From assembly GCA_009841335.1 (NCBI GenBank), contig VXLY01000082.1, positions 1 through 64,000 on the forward strand: a DNA stretch of 64,000 nt, in the 5' to 3' direction. Below, piece by piece: positions 1-8,999 of the stretch (the first letter of the stretch is position 1; every line of letters begins with the position of its first letter). The stretch comes from Rhodothermaceae bacterium (GTDB lineage: Bacteria > Bacteroidota > Rhodothermia > Rhodothermales > Bin80). Position numbers and translations under genes: made by a program. The notes under the pieces were generated by a model. That model saw nothing but the letters and a program-made list of their open reading frames with translations. It did not search any database and was not told the DNA's origin.

Positions 1-457
1 CACCAATGACTGGCATATGACACAACCGTTAATCGTACACTGACCTAGAATTGGGACACTCACTTTGAGACAGGACGGCTCGGTATCCTGTCAGACATTG
101 TTTGCAGTTGGTCTATTGATGGGGAAGGCTGCGTCCGGTATAGGATCACAGCGTTCGTCATTTTCACCAGGCCTTCGTTCGCACGCACAAAAGTCTTTAC
201 CTAGCCCGAAATTCCGGGGAGTATTACCCATATATGTATTCACAGAAAAACTTATGAATCAAGCCTGAAATCGGCCTTATTGCACATATATTCACATTTT
301 TCATGAACTTACGAACAGTCTCATTAAATTGATCTTCGGTACACATAACGCGCAGGAGGTGCATGCATCTCTTTTCTGAGCAAGCCGTCTTGCACTTGCG
401 TGCATGCTCGGAAGGTTTCTATTGTCCGCTCCTCCGGCTCGGACTATCAATAGATTT
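1..457. other. Gene-free 5' end of the window
   Basis: I see no convincing coding region, RNA gene or repeat before the MoeB-like gene. Short open frames exist on both strands, but none has a recognisable motif or a plausible ribosome binding site. The stretch just before 458 should hold the promoter of the MoeB-like gene, but no clear promoter boxes are visible. Confidence 0.5.
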
Positions 458-1567
458 ATGTCTGCTAAGCTTAACTTTTCTGAACATCTGCGATATGCAC
501 GACAAATCGCTTTGGAAAAGGTGGGGATTGACGGGCAGGAAAAACTCAAGACCGCTTCTGTTCTGGTCGTTGGTGTAGGTGGGCTGGGATCATCGTTGTC
601 CCTCTATCTTGCTGCTGCGGGGGTCGGACATCTGGGGTTGGTTGATTTCGATGTAGTGAAAAAAAGCAACCTCCATCGGCAAATCCTACACACAGATGAA
701 TTCCTAGAAGCCTCCAAACTTGATTCGGCCCATGCCACCCTGAAAGCCCGTAACCCTCACATCAGAATAACTCTGCACAACGTTCGCCTGCAAAAAGAGA
801 ATGCAATGGATATTCTTGGAGGATACGATATTGTTGCTGATTGCTCGGACAATTTTGCAACACGCTACCTTGTAAATGACGCCTGCGTAATACTGGGGAT
901 CCCCAATGCGTACGGAAATGTCTATCAATTTGAGGGCCAGGTGACCGTTCTGTGTCACTCGGATGGCCCATGCTACCGTTGCCTCCATCCCAATCCCCCC
1001 CCGGCTGGACTCGTACCCACCTGCGCGGAAAGTGGCGTACTCGGCGTACTTCCAGGGCTGATCGGAATACTCCAAGCAAACGAGGTTTTGAAACTGCTTC
1101 TCAACATCGGTCGGCCACTCATTGGACGTATGACGCTGCTCAACGCTTTGGATTCAGAATGGAAAAACCTAACCCTCCCAAAAAACGATGACTGCCACCT
1201 CTGTGGAAAATCTCCAACAATCGATACGCTCATTGACTATGAGGACTTGTGTGGAACAGCGCCCCATATTAGTGCAACAGAATTGAAAACACTCAAGAAT
1301 CGCTGCTCGTCCTTCTTTCTTCTTGACGTGCGGAGAGCCGATGAGGCTGCGGTCGTAAGTATGGGAGCCGACCAGCTAATACCGGTTGAATCCCTCCCGG
1401 ACCGACTATCAGAAATCAAAGCAACCCCCAATGAGCGTATCGTCGTTCATTGCCAAACAGGTCTTCGCTCCAGACGCGCTGTTCAGATTCTTCACAACGC
1501 CGGGTATCCTCGCGCAGTGAGCCTGGATGGGGGTATCCTGGCTTGGGTGGAGCTGCAGACAATGTAG
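458..1567 (+). CDS. MoeB/ThiF-family adenylyltransferase fused to a rhodanese domain
   Basis: This E1-like enzyme should adenylate the C-terminal glycine of a ubiquitin-like sulfur carrier (MoaD or ThiS type) in molybdopterin or thiamine synthesis. The rhodanese domain then delivers sulfur. Numbering from the ATG at 458, the nucleotide-binding loop GVGGLGSS is at about 39-46. Zinc-ligand pairs are C172/C175 (CYRC) and C246/C249 (CHLC), and the conserved cysteine of the crossover loop is C189 (PTCAESGVLG). The C-terminal rhodanese domain has its active-site loop CQTGLRS at C332. An upstream in-frame ATG at 404 adds 18 residues without family similarity, so I prefer 458. The layout matches MoeZ-type proteins. 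No molybdopterin or thiamine genes lie nearby, so the exact carrier partner is open. Confidence 0.85.
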   Translation: MSAKLNFSEHLRYARQIALEKVGIDGQEKLKTASVLVVGVGGLGSSLSLYLAAAGVGHLGLVDFDVVKKSNLHRQILHTDEFLEASKLDSAHATLKARNPHIRITLHNVRLQKENAMDILGGYDIVADCSDNFATRYLVNDACVILGIPNAYGNVYQFEGQVTVLCHSDGPCYRCLHPNPPPAGLVPTCAESGVLGVLPGLIGILQANEVLKLLLNIGRPLIGRMTLLNALDSEWKNLTLPKNDDCHLCGKSPTIDTLIDYEDLCGTAPHISATELKTLKNRCSSFFLLDVRRADEAAVVSMGADQLIPVESLPDRLSEIKATPNERIVVHCQTGLRSRRAVQILHNAGYPRAVSLDGGILAWVELQTM

Positions 1568-1796
1568 GTCGTGCCCGAGCAACCTACTCCTATCATTCGG
1601 CATGGAGATTTGATACCGCCATCGGCGAATCCACCGTTCTTACCTTCTGGGCGTGCGCCTTCCGCGGCGTAGTACACCAATGAAGCTATCTTCAAGCCGA
1701 CATCAGAATGTCCCAACGTCAGAGGATAGCATACCAGTTGCTCCGCGAGTATCTTGTACCTGCTTTAAACCTACCCTGCTTTTGCCTCACAACCTA

Positions 1797-3251
1797 ATGC
1801 AGCGTCCACTGACTGTCGCCCTCTCGGCAACCTCGTTCCTGATATTGATCATTCTACTGCCCGGTTATCTACCTGTAGTTAACCTCAATCTATCAAATAC
1901 AGCGACCCCTACATCCCTTTCTGAGCACATCACAAAACGAACAGCACATGATCGGCCTCCAAACTTTATCGTGATACTGGCAGATGATCTTGGTTATGGC
2001 GATTTGGGAGCATATGGTCAAAAGAAAATTCGTACGCCAAGACTTGACCAAATGGCCGCAGAAGGAATGAGATTCACGAGCTTTTATGCCGGACACACGG
2101 TCTGTGCACCATCCCGCATTGCCCTCCTGACCGGTGTGGACATGGCACATTCACGCACACGCTCTAATGCTGGTCCTGGCCTTCAGGAAACAGACATAAC
2201 CGTGGCTGAGATCCTCAAGGAAGCGGATTACGCCACGGGCGTCTTCGGCAAATGGGGCTTCGGAACACCGGAAAACGGTGCACCAGACCGGCAGGGTTTT
2301 GATGAATTCCTGGGATACCTGGGCCATGTTCATGCGCACTCATACTATACGGACCACCTGTTCAGCATTCAGAACGGCAAAACAGAACGAGTGCCTGTTG
2401 ATACGACACAGTATACACCGGATCTGTTTACGGAAGCGGGCCTGGACTTTATTACACGTCACAAGGATCATCCATTCCTGTTATATCTGCCGTATCCGCT
2501 GGTGCATGCGGAGCTTCTGGTGCCGTCAGAATCCATGAGACCCTATCAGGATAGCACGGGTCGTAGCCTCCTAATGCCGGAAAAACCATTTCCGTGCTGT
2601 GGTGTCATTGGTACCTATCGTGGACAAGAGCAACCCCATGCAGCATTTGCAGGGATGGTTTCCAGACTTGACCGAGATGTTGGTCAGATACTGGATCATC
2701 TCCGCAGCCTTGGGCTGAGCGATAACACGATCGTATTATTCACCAGCGACAATGGTCCTCATGTTGAAGGGGGTGCTGATCCGGGTTTCTTTGAAAGTAA
2801 CGGTCCTCTGCGTGGACTCAAGCGTGATCTGTATGAGGGCGGTGTCCGCGTACCTGCTATTGCCTGGGGACCCAGGCTCATACCCGGAGGCATCGTGAGC
2901 GACCATCCCTGGGGAGTCTGGGATTTCCCTGCCACTCTAGCAGACTTTGCAGACGTATCCCCGCCGCTTACCAATGGGCTTTCGATGCGAAACCTACTGC
3001 TCGATGACGGACCCGTGACCCAGCATGAGTATTTTTACTGGGAATTCGATAATCGTTGGGGCGGACATTACGTGCAAGCAATCCGCCAGGATGATTGGAA
3101 ATTCCTGCGTTTTGTTGAACCCGAACGGACCTGGATTGAGCTGTACAACCTGCGTGCAGATATTGGGGAATTCAATAACCTAGCCACACACTATCCCGAG
3201 ATAGCTACGCGGTTGAGTGACTTGATTGATAGGGTTCGCCTGGATCTATAA
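1797..3251 (+). CDS. Sulfatase (arylsulfatase-type), exported or membrane-anchored
   Basis: Formylglycine-dependent sulfatases hydrolyse sulfate esters of sugars or aryl compounds, usually in the periplasm. The family signature CAPSR lies at residues 103-107, and its cysteine is the one converted to formylglycine. The early metal site LADDLGYGD follows a hydrophobic segment of about 20 residues at the N terminus that fits a signal peptide or anchor. Later sequence includes the TSDNGPH metal-binding region and FGKWGFG. I chose the ATG at 1797 because it places the hydrophobic segment at the start; in-frame ATGs at 1653 and 1680 would add polar sequence in front. No formylglycine-generating enzyme is in the window, so activation depends on a gene elsewhere. 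The substrate cannot be read from sequence. Confidence 0.88.
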   Translation: MQRPLTVALSATSFLILIILLPGYLPVVNLNLSNTATPTSLSEHITKRTAHDRPPNFIVILADDLGYGDLGAYGQKKIRTPRLDQMAAEGMRFTSFYAGHTVCAPSRIALLTGVDMAHSRTRSNAGPGLQETDITVAEILKEADYATGVFGKWGFGTPENGAPDRQGFDEFLGYLGHVHAHSYYTDHLFSIQNGKTERVPVDTTQYTPDLFTEAGLDFITRHKDHPFLLYLPYPLVHAELLVPSESMRPYQDSTGRSLLMPEKPFPCCGVIGTYRGQEQPHAAFAGMVSRLDRDVGQILDHLRSLGLSDNTIVLFTSDNGPHVEGGADPGFFESNGPLRGLKRDLYEGGVRVPAIAWGPRLIPGGIVSDHPWGVWDFPATLADFADVSPPLTNGLSMRNLLLDDGPVTQHEYFYWEFDNRWGGHYVQAIRQDDWKFLRFVEPERTWIELYNLRADIGEFNNLATHYPEIATRLSDLIDRVRLDL

Positions 3252-3362
3252 CGGCCAATCAATGGATCCCTCGAGTCCTCCAGCCCCTCGTCTGAACTGT
3301 AAGATCTTATGGAATGAAGTCTCCAGATATCCCTAATTATTGTAACCTCACCGTCACCGTAA

Positions 3363-5111
3363 TCACTCAATTTCTTTTTTATTGACCCAAAACGGTCCAA
3401 TTACCAAGATATCCATGTGCGTATCCTGGAAACACTTTATCGCATCTTCGGGTGCGCAGACAATAGGCTCTCCGCGGACATTGAAGCTCGTGTTAACTAG
3501 CACTGGACATCCGGTCAATGCTTCAAACTTCTGCAGCAACCTGTAAAAAAGAGGATTACCCTGTTCACTTACCGTCTGTACACGGGCAGAGCCGTCCACA
3601 TGCGTCACCGCCGCTATAGGCGACTCTATATTCCGTTGCCGTTCCAAACCCTCCCCCTGAATATTTGCGTCCCACACCTGCGCAGTTAACAGCATATAGG
3701 GACTCTCTTGAGTCATGTCGAACCAATCGGACACCTTTTCGGCTAGCACGGCCGGCGCAAAGGGACGAAAGTTTTCTCTAAACTTGATGGATTGGTTTAC
3801 ATGCCGCTGCATACGGAGTTGCCGCGGATCGGCCAGAATACTGCGATTACCTAACGCACGCGGACCATACTCCATTCGCCCTTGAAACCAGCCAATTACC
3901 TTCTGATCAGCCAGGGATTCAGCTGTTCGCCTACACAGTGTTTCCTCGCTAAGCTCCTCATAACGGATCGAGGCTATTTCCAATGCAGCACGAATGTCGT
4001 CCGCATCATATGAGGGACCAAGTTTGGCGCCCTCCATTGCATCCGGAACACACGGTTCACGAGGGACTTGGGCATAGTCATGCCAAGCCATCAATGCTGC
4101 TCCAAGTGCACCGCCCGCGTCACCTGCGGCTGGCTGAATCCATATTTCCTCAAAAAGCCCCGACCGTAAGAGTTTGCCGTTGGCGACACAATTGAGAGCG
4201 ACACCGCCGGCCATACAAAGCTTACGCTCACCTGACTCCCTAGCAGCGCGCCGGGCCATTCGTTGAACAGCTTTTTCTGTAACCACTTGAATAGATCGCG
4301 CGAGATCAAGTTCTCTCCGTGTGATTGAAGACTCCGGGCTGCGCGCCGGGCCTCCGAAGAGATCCTCGAAAGCGCGGGAATACATCCGAAGACCCCAGGG
4401 AAAAGAGAAATAGCGAATGTTTAATCGATATGAACCATCCTCCTTAAGATCAATAAGCTCGTCCAGAATCGTTTGTACATATCTCGGCTCACCGTACGGC
4501 GCCAATCCCATGAGTTTGTACTCACCGGAGTTGACTCGAAAACCGCAATACCCCGTAAAGGTGCTGTATAATAATCCCAGCGAGTGCGGAAAATGAATTT
4601 CTTCTTTGAGCACGATCCCTGACCGGTTCCCTACCCCCAAAGAAGTAGTTGCCCACTCCCCCACACCATCTGTCGTAATGATTGCCGCTTGATCAAACGG
4701 CGACGGGAAAAAAGCGCTGGCTGCATGACTCTCGTGATGTTCGCAGAACAGTAGCGTACCGCGAAAGCCGATCTCCTTCCGTAGAATATCCGGAATCCAA
4801 AGGCTTCGCTTCAGCCATACCGGCATTGCTTTTATGAAGGAAGGGATTCCCTGCGGCGCACCGGAGAGGTACGTCTCCAGAAGCCTCTCAAACTTCAAGA
4901 AAGGCTTGTCATAGTAGGATACGATACTCAAGTCCTCGGCCGTGATACCTGCATGGCTGAGGCACCAGGCTATTGCGTTAACGGGCAATGACGCGTCGTG
5001 CTTGACTCTCGTAAAGCGCTCCTCCTGAGCAGCCGCAACGACAATGCCATCTTTTAGCAGGCAGGCAGCAGAATCATGGTACCAGCAACTAATACCAAGA
5101 ATATATGTCAC
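3363..5111 (-). CDS. Carbamoyltransferase, NodU/CmcH family
   Basis: Members transfer a carbamoyl group from carbamoyl phosphate to a hydroxyl of a sugar or natural product. The N-terminal half begins with the typical YILGISCWYHDSAA and carries the His cluster CEHHESHAASAFF followed by ITTDGVGEW, the Kae1-like metal and nucleotide domain. The C-terminal YrdC-like part ends with the family region NTSFNVRGEPIV. Length (about 582 aa) is normal. A GTG start at 5111 overlaps the valS stop as GTGA and puts the conserved segment at the N terminus; an earlier GTG at 5123 would add four residues. The tight overlap implies translational coupling with valS, yet the roles look unrelated. The acceptor is unknown. 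Close homologues sit in surface polysaccharide or antibiotic loci, and none of that is visible here. Confidence 0.87.
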   Translation of the reverse strand: MTYILGISCWYHDSAACLLKDGIVVAAAQEERFTRVKHDASLPVNAIAWCLSHAGITAEDLSIVSYYDKPFLKFERLLETYLSGAPQGIPSFIKAMPVWLKRSLWIPDILRKEIGFRGTLLFCEHHESHAASAFFPSPFDQAAIITTDGVGEWATTSLGVGNRSGIVLKEEIHFPHSLGLLYSTFTGYCGFRVNSGEYKLMGLAPYGEPRYVQTILDELIDLKEDGSYRLNIRYFSFPWGLRMYSRAFEDLFGGPARSPESSITRRELDLARSIQVVTEKAVQRMARRAARESGERKLCMAGGVALNCVANGKLLRSGLFEEIWIQPAAGDAGGALGAALMAWHDYAQVPREPCVPDAMEGAKLGPSYDADDIRAALEIASIRYEELSEETLCRRTAESLADQKVIGWFQGRMEYGPRALGNRSILADPRQLRMQRHVNQSIKFRENFRPFAPAVLAEKVSDWFDMTQESPYMLLTAQVWDANIQGEGLERQRNIESPIAAVTHVDGSARVQTVSEQGNPLFYRLLQKFEALTGCPVLVNTSFNVRGEPIVCAPEDAIKCFQDTHMDILVIGPFWVNKKEIE

Positions 5112-7771
5112 GCTTCCATCCACGCTGCAAGGCTGGTTTTCAGCTGTTCGATTTCAGCCTTGGCGTCCTGTTCTTTCTGACGCTCACGTTCGACTACATT
5201 CGCTGGTGCTCGGTTGATAAACTTCTGGTTCTGCAACTTCTTCTGCACCCGAAGAAGAAAAGCTTCTCGTTGGACCAGGCTCTTGCCAAGCCGCTGTCGC
5301 TCCTCTGCCGGATCAACTAGACCCTGGACGTAAATCAACGCAGACCCGACAACAGCGGAAGTACACTGCGGCGGTTTGGGAATATTGATCCCGACACGCA
5401 AATGCGTCACGCGCGCAAGCTTCTCGAAATACCCCTCGCAAGCCAACATTTTGTCAGCCAATTCTGATTGTTCCTCCGATAAACTCAGCGTAACCTCTAT
5501 GCCTTTGGACGGAGCTACGCCGTACTTGCTACGCAGATGTCTGATTGCGGTCACCGTTTCCTGCAGGAAAGCAAACTGTTTGGCACCTGCTGTATCGCGC
5601 TCATCCGTTGCAGTCGGCCACCTGGATACCATGCATGCTTCTCCCTCTGCACGGGGGCGGAGACGATGCCACAGTTCCTCCGTAATAAAGGGCATAAACG
5701 GGTGGAGTAACTGGATCAATTGCTCGTAGATTTCGATGGAGAGAGCTATGCGCTCCTCTGACATGGCCAAATCACGCTGTGGCTTGACCAGCTCTAGATA
5801 CCAGTCACAGTAATCGTTGCGAAAAGTGGTGTATAGCAGGTTTGCAGCCTCATTCAATCTGTATTTGGTCAGTGCTTCTTCCACGGACTCAATACATTCT
5901 GCAAGACGTGTAAGCATCCAGCGTTCAACCAACTCAAGCTCTTTGATGGGTTTTGTGCGCCGATAGTTTTTGTCCGGCTGGATAAATCGACCGAACACAT
6001 TGAACGCATTCCAGATTTTGTTGGAGAAATTTCGTCCCATTTCAAAACCCGCCGGGTCCAGCCGGATATCCTGCCCCTGTGCGCATAAAATCGTAAGATA
6101 GAATCGCACCGCGTCTGCGCCATACTGCTCAATCAATTCCAACGGATCAATCCCATTGCCGAGACTCTTGGACATCCACCGACCAAGTTTGTCCTTGATC
6201 ATGCCGGTAATGAAAATATCCCGGTAGGGCACCTCCCTCATAAAATAAAGCGAGGCCATGATCATGCGAGCAATCCAAAAGAACAGGATGTCATAGCCGG
6301 ATACCAGCACATTTGTTGGATGGAAATATTTGAGATCAGCCTGTGTGTCAGCGTCCTCGCTCGGCCATCCAAGTGTAGCAAAGGGAAAAAGCCAAGACGA
6401 AAACCATGTATCCAACACATCTTCGTCCTGTATCATGCCCGGTTCGGGCTGCTCCACTGCCACCACAAACCCGCGGGTTTCATCAACTGCTCCGCTTGAA
6501 TCCGTGTAATACCAGACCGGAATGCGATGCCCCCACCATAGCTGCCGACTGATACACCAGTCGCGAATTTCTTCCAGCCAGCGGAAATATTCGTTTTCCC
6601 AACGCTTTGGGTAAAATTTTACCGTGCCGTCCCTAACGGCGGTGATCGCCGGCTCCGCAAGAGGCTTCATGCGAACAAACCATTGACGGGATAACAGCGG
6701 TTCCACGATCGCCTTGGAGCGTTGCGAAACCGGCACCGTACTCTTGTATGGCTCTACTTTCTCGAGAAGTCCCTCAGCTTCCAGGTCTTTGACAATAATC
6801 TTCCGTGCCTCGAAGCGCTCAATGCCCGCATAGGTGCCTGCCTGCTCGTTCAGTGTCCCATCTTCTGCAATAACACTCAAAGATTCCAGTCCATGGCGCT
6901 TTCCAACTTCAAAATCATTCTTGTCATGGCCGGGGGTAATCTTGAGCGCTCCCGTTCCAAATTCCTGTTGCACATATTCGTCAGCTATAACCGGAATATG
7001 GCGCTGGGTAAGCGGTAATCTGACGCGCTTACCTATCAATTCTGTGTAGCGGTCATCATTGGAATTAACGGCCACCGCCACATCACCCAACATGGTTTCT
7101 GGTCGGGTCGTTGCTACCGTGATGTGACCAGTCCCATCCTCCGTTGGGTATCGGATATACCACAGATGGCCATCCTGTTCGACGTTGTCCACTTCCTCAT
7201 CGGAAAGTGCGGTCTGATCCACTGGACACCAGTTTACGAGATAATGCCCACGATAAATGAGATCAGCTTCGTAGAGCTTCACAAAAACATGCTGCACAGC
7301 CCTCACATACCCAGGATCCATGGTGAATCGTTCTCGCTCCCAGTCACACGAGTCCCCCAAGCGACGTTTTTGTTGCAGGATTCGATCACCATATTCGCTC
7401 ACCCACTCCCAAACCCTCTCAACGAAGGCTTCACGGCCTAAATCAAACCGATTCCTGCCCTCTGTTTCCTTCAATGTGCGCTCCACAACATTCTGCGTCG
7501 CGATCCCCGCATGATCTTTGCCAGGCATCCACAGCGCCTCCCTACCCTGCATACGGCGCATACGTGTCAGCGTATCTTGGACCGTATCCTGAAGTGCATG
7601 CCCCATGTGCAGTGCTCCTGTCACATTTGGAGGAGGCATCATAATCGTGTGGGGAGAGCGCCCATTTGCACGATCAGCCCGAAAGAAACCATTTGACTCC
7701 CAGTATCCATACCAGCGAGCTTCGGTCGCCTTTGGATCATAGGCCGCCGCGCGGCCCCTCGTATCGCTCAT
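5108..7771 (-). CDS. valS: Valine--tRNA ligase
   Basis: Class I aminoacyl-tRNA synthetase that charges tRNA-Val and edits threonine. The signature HMGH lies at residues 55-58 within PPNVTGALHMGHAL. The second signature reads WMSKS (GRWMSKSLGN), with the first lysine of the usual KMSKS replaced by tryptophan while the second lysine is kept. The editing domain includes TTRPETMLGDVAVAVN. The C-terminal coiled-coil arm, rich in Lys, Glu and Gln, ends the protein, as is usual for ValRS. The 887-aa length is typical. It is followed by the carbamoyltransferase with a 4-nt overlap and preceded by aroC after 27 nt, so all are probably co-transcribed. Confidence 0.97.
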   Translation of the reverse strand: MSDTRGRAAAYDPKATEARWYGYWESNGFFRADRANGRSPHTIMMPPPNVTGALHMGHALQDTVQDTLTRMRRMQGREALWMPGKDHAGIATQNVVERTLKETEGRNRFDLGREAFVERVWEWVSEYGDRILQQKRRLGDSCDWERERFTMDPGYVRAVQHVFVKLYEADLIYRGHYLVNWCPVDQTALSDEEVDNVEQDGHLWYIRYPTEDGTGHITVATTRPETMLGDVAVAVNSNDDRYTELIGKRVRLPLTQRHIPVIADEYVQQEFGTGALKITPGHDKNDFEVGKRHGLESLSVIAEDGTLNEQAGTYAGIERFEARKIIVKDLEAEGLLEKVEPYKSTVPVSQRSKAIVEPLLSRQWFVRMKPLAEPAITAVRDGTVKFYPKRWENEYFRWLEEIRDWCISRQLWWGHRIPVWYYTDSSGAVDETRGFVVAVEQPEPGMIQDEDVLDTWFSSWLFPFATLGWPSEDADTQADLKYFHPTNVLVSGYDILFFWIARMIMASLYFMREVPYRDIFITGMIKDKLGRWMSKSLGNGIDPLELIEQYGADAVRFYLTILCAQGQDIRLDPAGFEMGRNFSNKIWNAFNVFGRFIQPDKNYRRTKPIKELELVERWMLTRLAECIESVEEALTKYRLNEAANLLYTTFRNDYCDWYLELVKPQRDLAMSEERIALSIEIYEQLIQLLHPFMPFITEELWHRLRPRAEGEACMVSRWPTATDERDTAGAKQFAFLQETVTAIRHLRSKYGVAPSKGIEVTLSLSEEQSELADKMLACEGYFEKLARVTHLRVGINIPKPPQCTSAVVGSALIYVQGLVDPAEERQRLGKSLVQREAFLLRVQKKLQNQKFINRAPANVVERERQKEQDAKAEIEQLKTSLAAWMEA

Positions 7772-7798
7772 TTATATGATAATAGCTGTTATGATGAG

Positions 7799-8989
7799 CT
7801 ATAACCGGGAGGTGGCAGAAAAGCGTACTACCATTTCTTCAAGGCTATCCGCGCCGTATCGTTCGAGGAATGCATTGGCGATCACCCAGGCTACGGTTGC
7901 TTCAGCTACCGTTGAAGCGGCCGGCACACTGGTCACATCACTGCGCTCGTAGCGTGTAGGTTGCGTCTCACCAGTTATCATATCTGCGGTCTCCAGTGGC
8001 TTGATGAGAGTGGGAATTGGCTTCATGTAGCCTCGTACAATTATCGGCATCCCATTTGTCATGCCACCTTCCAGTCCTCCCGCACGATTTGATCTCCGTC
8101 GAAATACAGCTTCATCATCCTGGAAAATCTCATCGTGCACTCGGGAACCTGGACGACGGATATTTGCTGTTCCGTCACCAATCTCGACTCCTTTCTGTGC
8201 ATGTATAGAGAGGATTGCCTGAGCTAATTGTCCTGTCAAACGCCGATCCCAGTGCACATAGGATCCCAAGCCAGGCGGTACTCCCGTGACGACAACCTCG
8301 TAAACTCCACCGAGAGAATCTCCCGATTTTTTGATCTCTTTGATGTGGTCTACACACCCACGACTGAGTTTTTCGTCCAGCATGCGCACCTCACTCTGAT
8401 CCGCCACATAATTAATATTCTCTGCCCCCTCAACTATGAGCGCTTCCCTCCTCTCACGCCAATCGGCTTCGTGATCCCATCCGACTTCACCAATTTGAAT
8501 AACGTGACTGCCGACCTCAATCCCAAACTGTTTGAGTAGTTGGCGTGCAATTGAACAACAGGCTACACGCATGGCCGTCTCCCGCGCACTTGCACGATCA
8601 ATCACGGGTCGAAGGTCATTGAAACCATACTTTTGCGCACCGACCAAATCTGCATGGCCCGGCCGTGGAAGGGTTACCCGTTCGATATCCTCGCCTTCTC
8701 CATCAATAGACATCACGTCCGGCCATCCACTTTTGTCCTTCCTGTAGGCCGCATTGTCCAATCGCAGTCCAATTGGGCCGGCAATTGTTTTCGAGAAACG
8801 TACCCCTGAATAAATATGGATTTTGTCACGCTCAAACTTGGCACGCCCACCCCGACCAAACCCCAACCAACGCCGGGCCAAATGGCGGTTGATATCTTTC
8901 GCGGTTAGCGGAACGCCTGCCGGCATCCCTTCAACAATTCCCACCAGCGCCTCACCATGAGATTCGCCAGCTGTCAAGTATCGCAGCAT
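7799..8989 (-). CDS. aroC: Chorismate synthase
   Basis: Last step of the shikimate pathway: EPSP to chorismate with reduced FMN. The protein starts MLRYLTAGESHGEALVGIVE, the family's N-terminal signature, and contains GFGRGGRAK and the ASARETAMRVA motif. The C-terminal region EGGMTNGMPIIVRGYMKP is also diagnostic. At 396 aa it is the long form usual in Bacteroidota-like and Gram-positive bacteria. The start follows the protease stop by 10 nt, consistent with an operon. Confidence 0.97.
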   Translation of the reverse strand: MLRYLTAGESHGEALVGIVEGMPAGVPLTAKDINRHLARRWLGFGRGGRAKFERDKIHIYSGVRFSKTIAGPIGLRLDNAAYRKDKSGWPDVMSIDGEGEDIERVTLPRPGHADLVGAQKYGFNDLRPVIDRASARETAMRVACCSIARQLLKQFGIEVGSHVIQIGEVGWDHEADWRERREALIVEGAENINYVADQSEVRMLDEKLSRGCVDHIKEIKKSGDSLGGVYEVVVTGVPPGLGSYVHWDRRLTGQLAQAILSIHAQKGVEIGDGTANIRRPGSRVHDEIFQDDEAVFRRRSNRAGGLEGGMTNGMPIIVRGYMKPIPTLIKPLETADMITGETQPTRYERSDVTSVPAASTVAEATVAWVIANAFLERYGADSLEEMVVRFSATSRL

Positions 8990-8999
8990 CCGATGCCCG

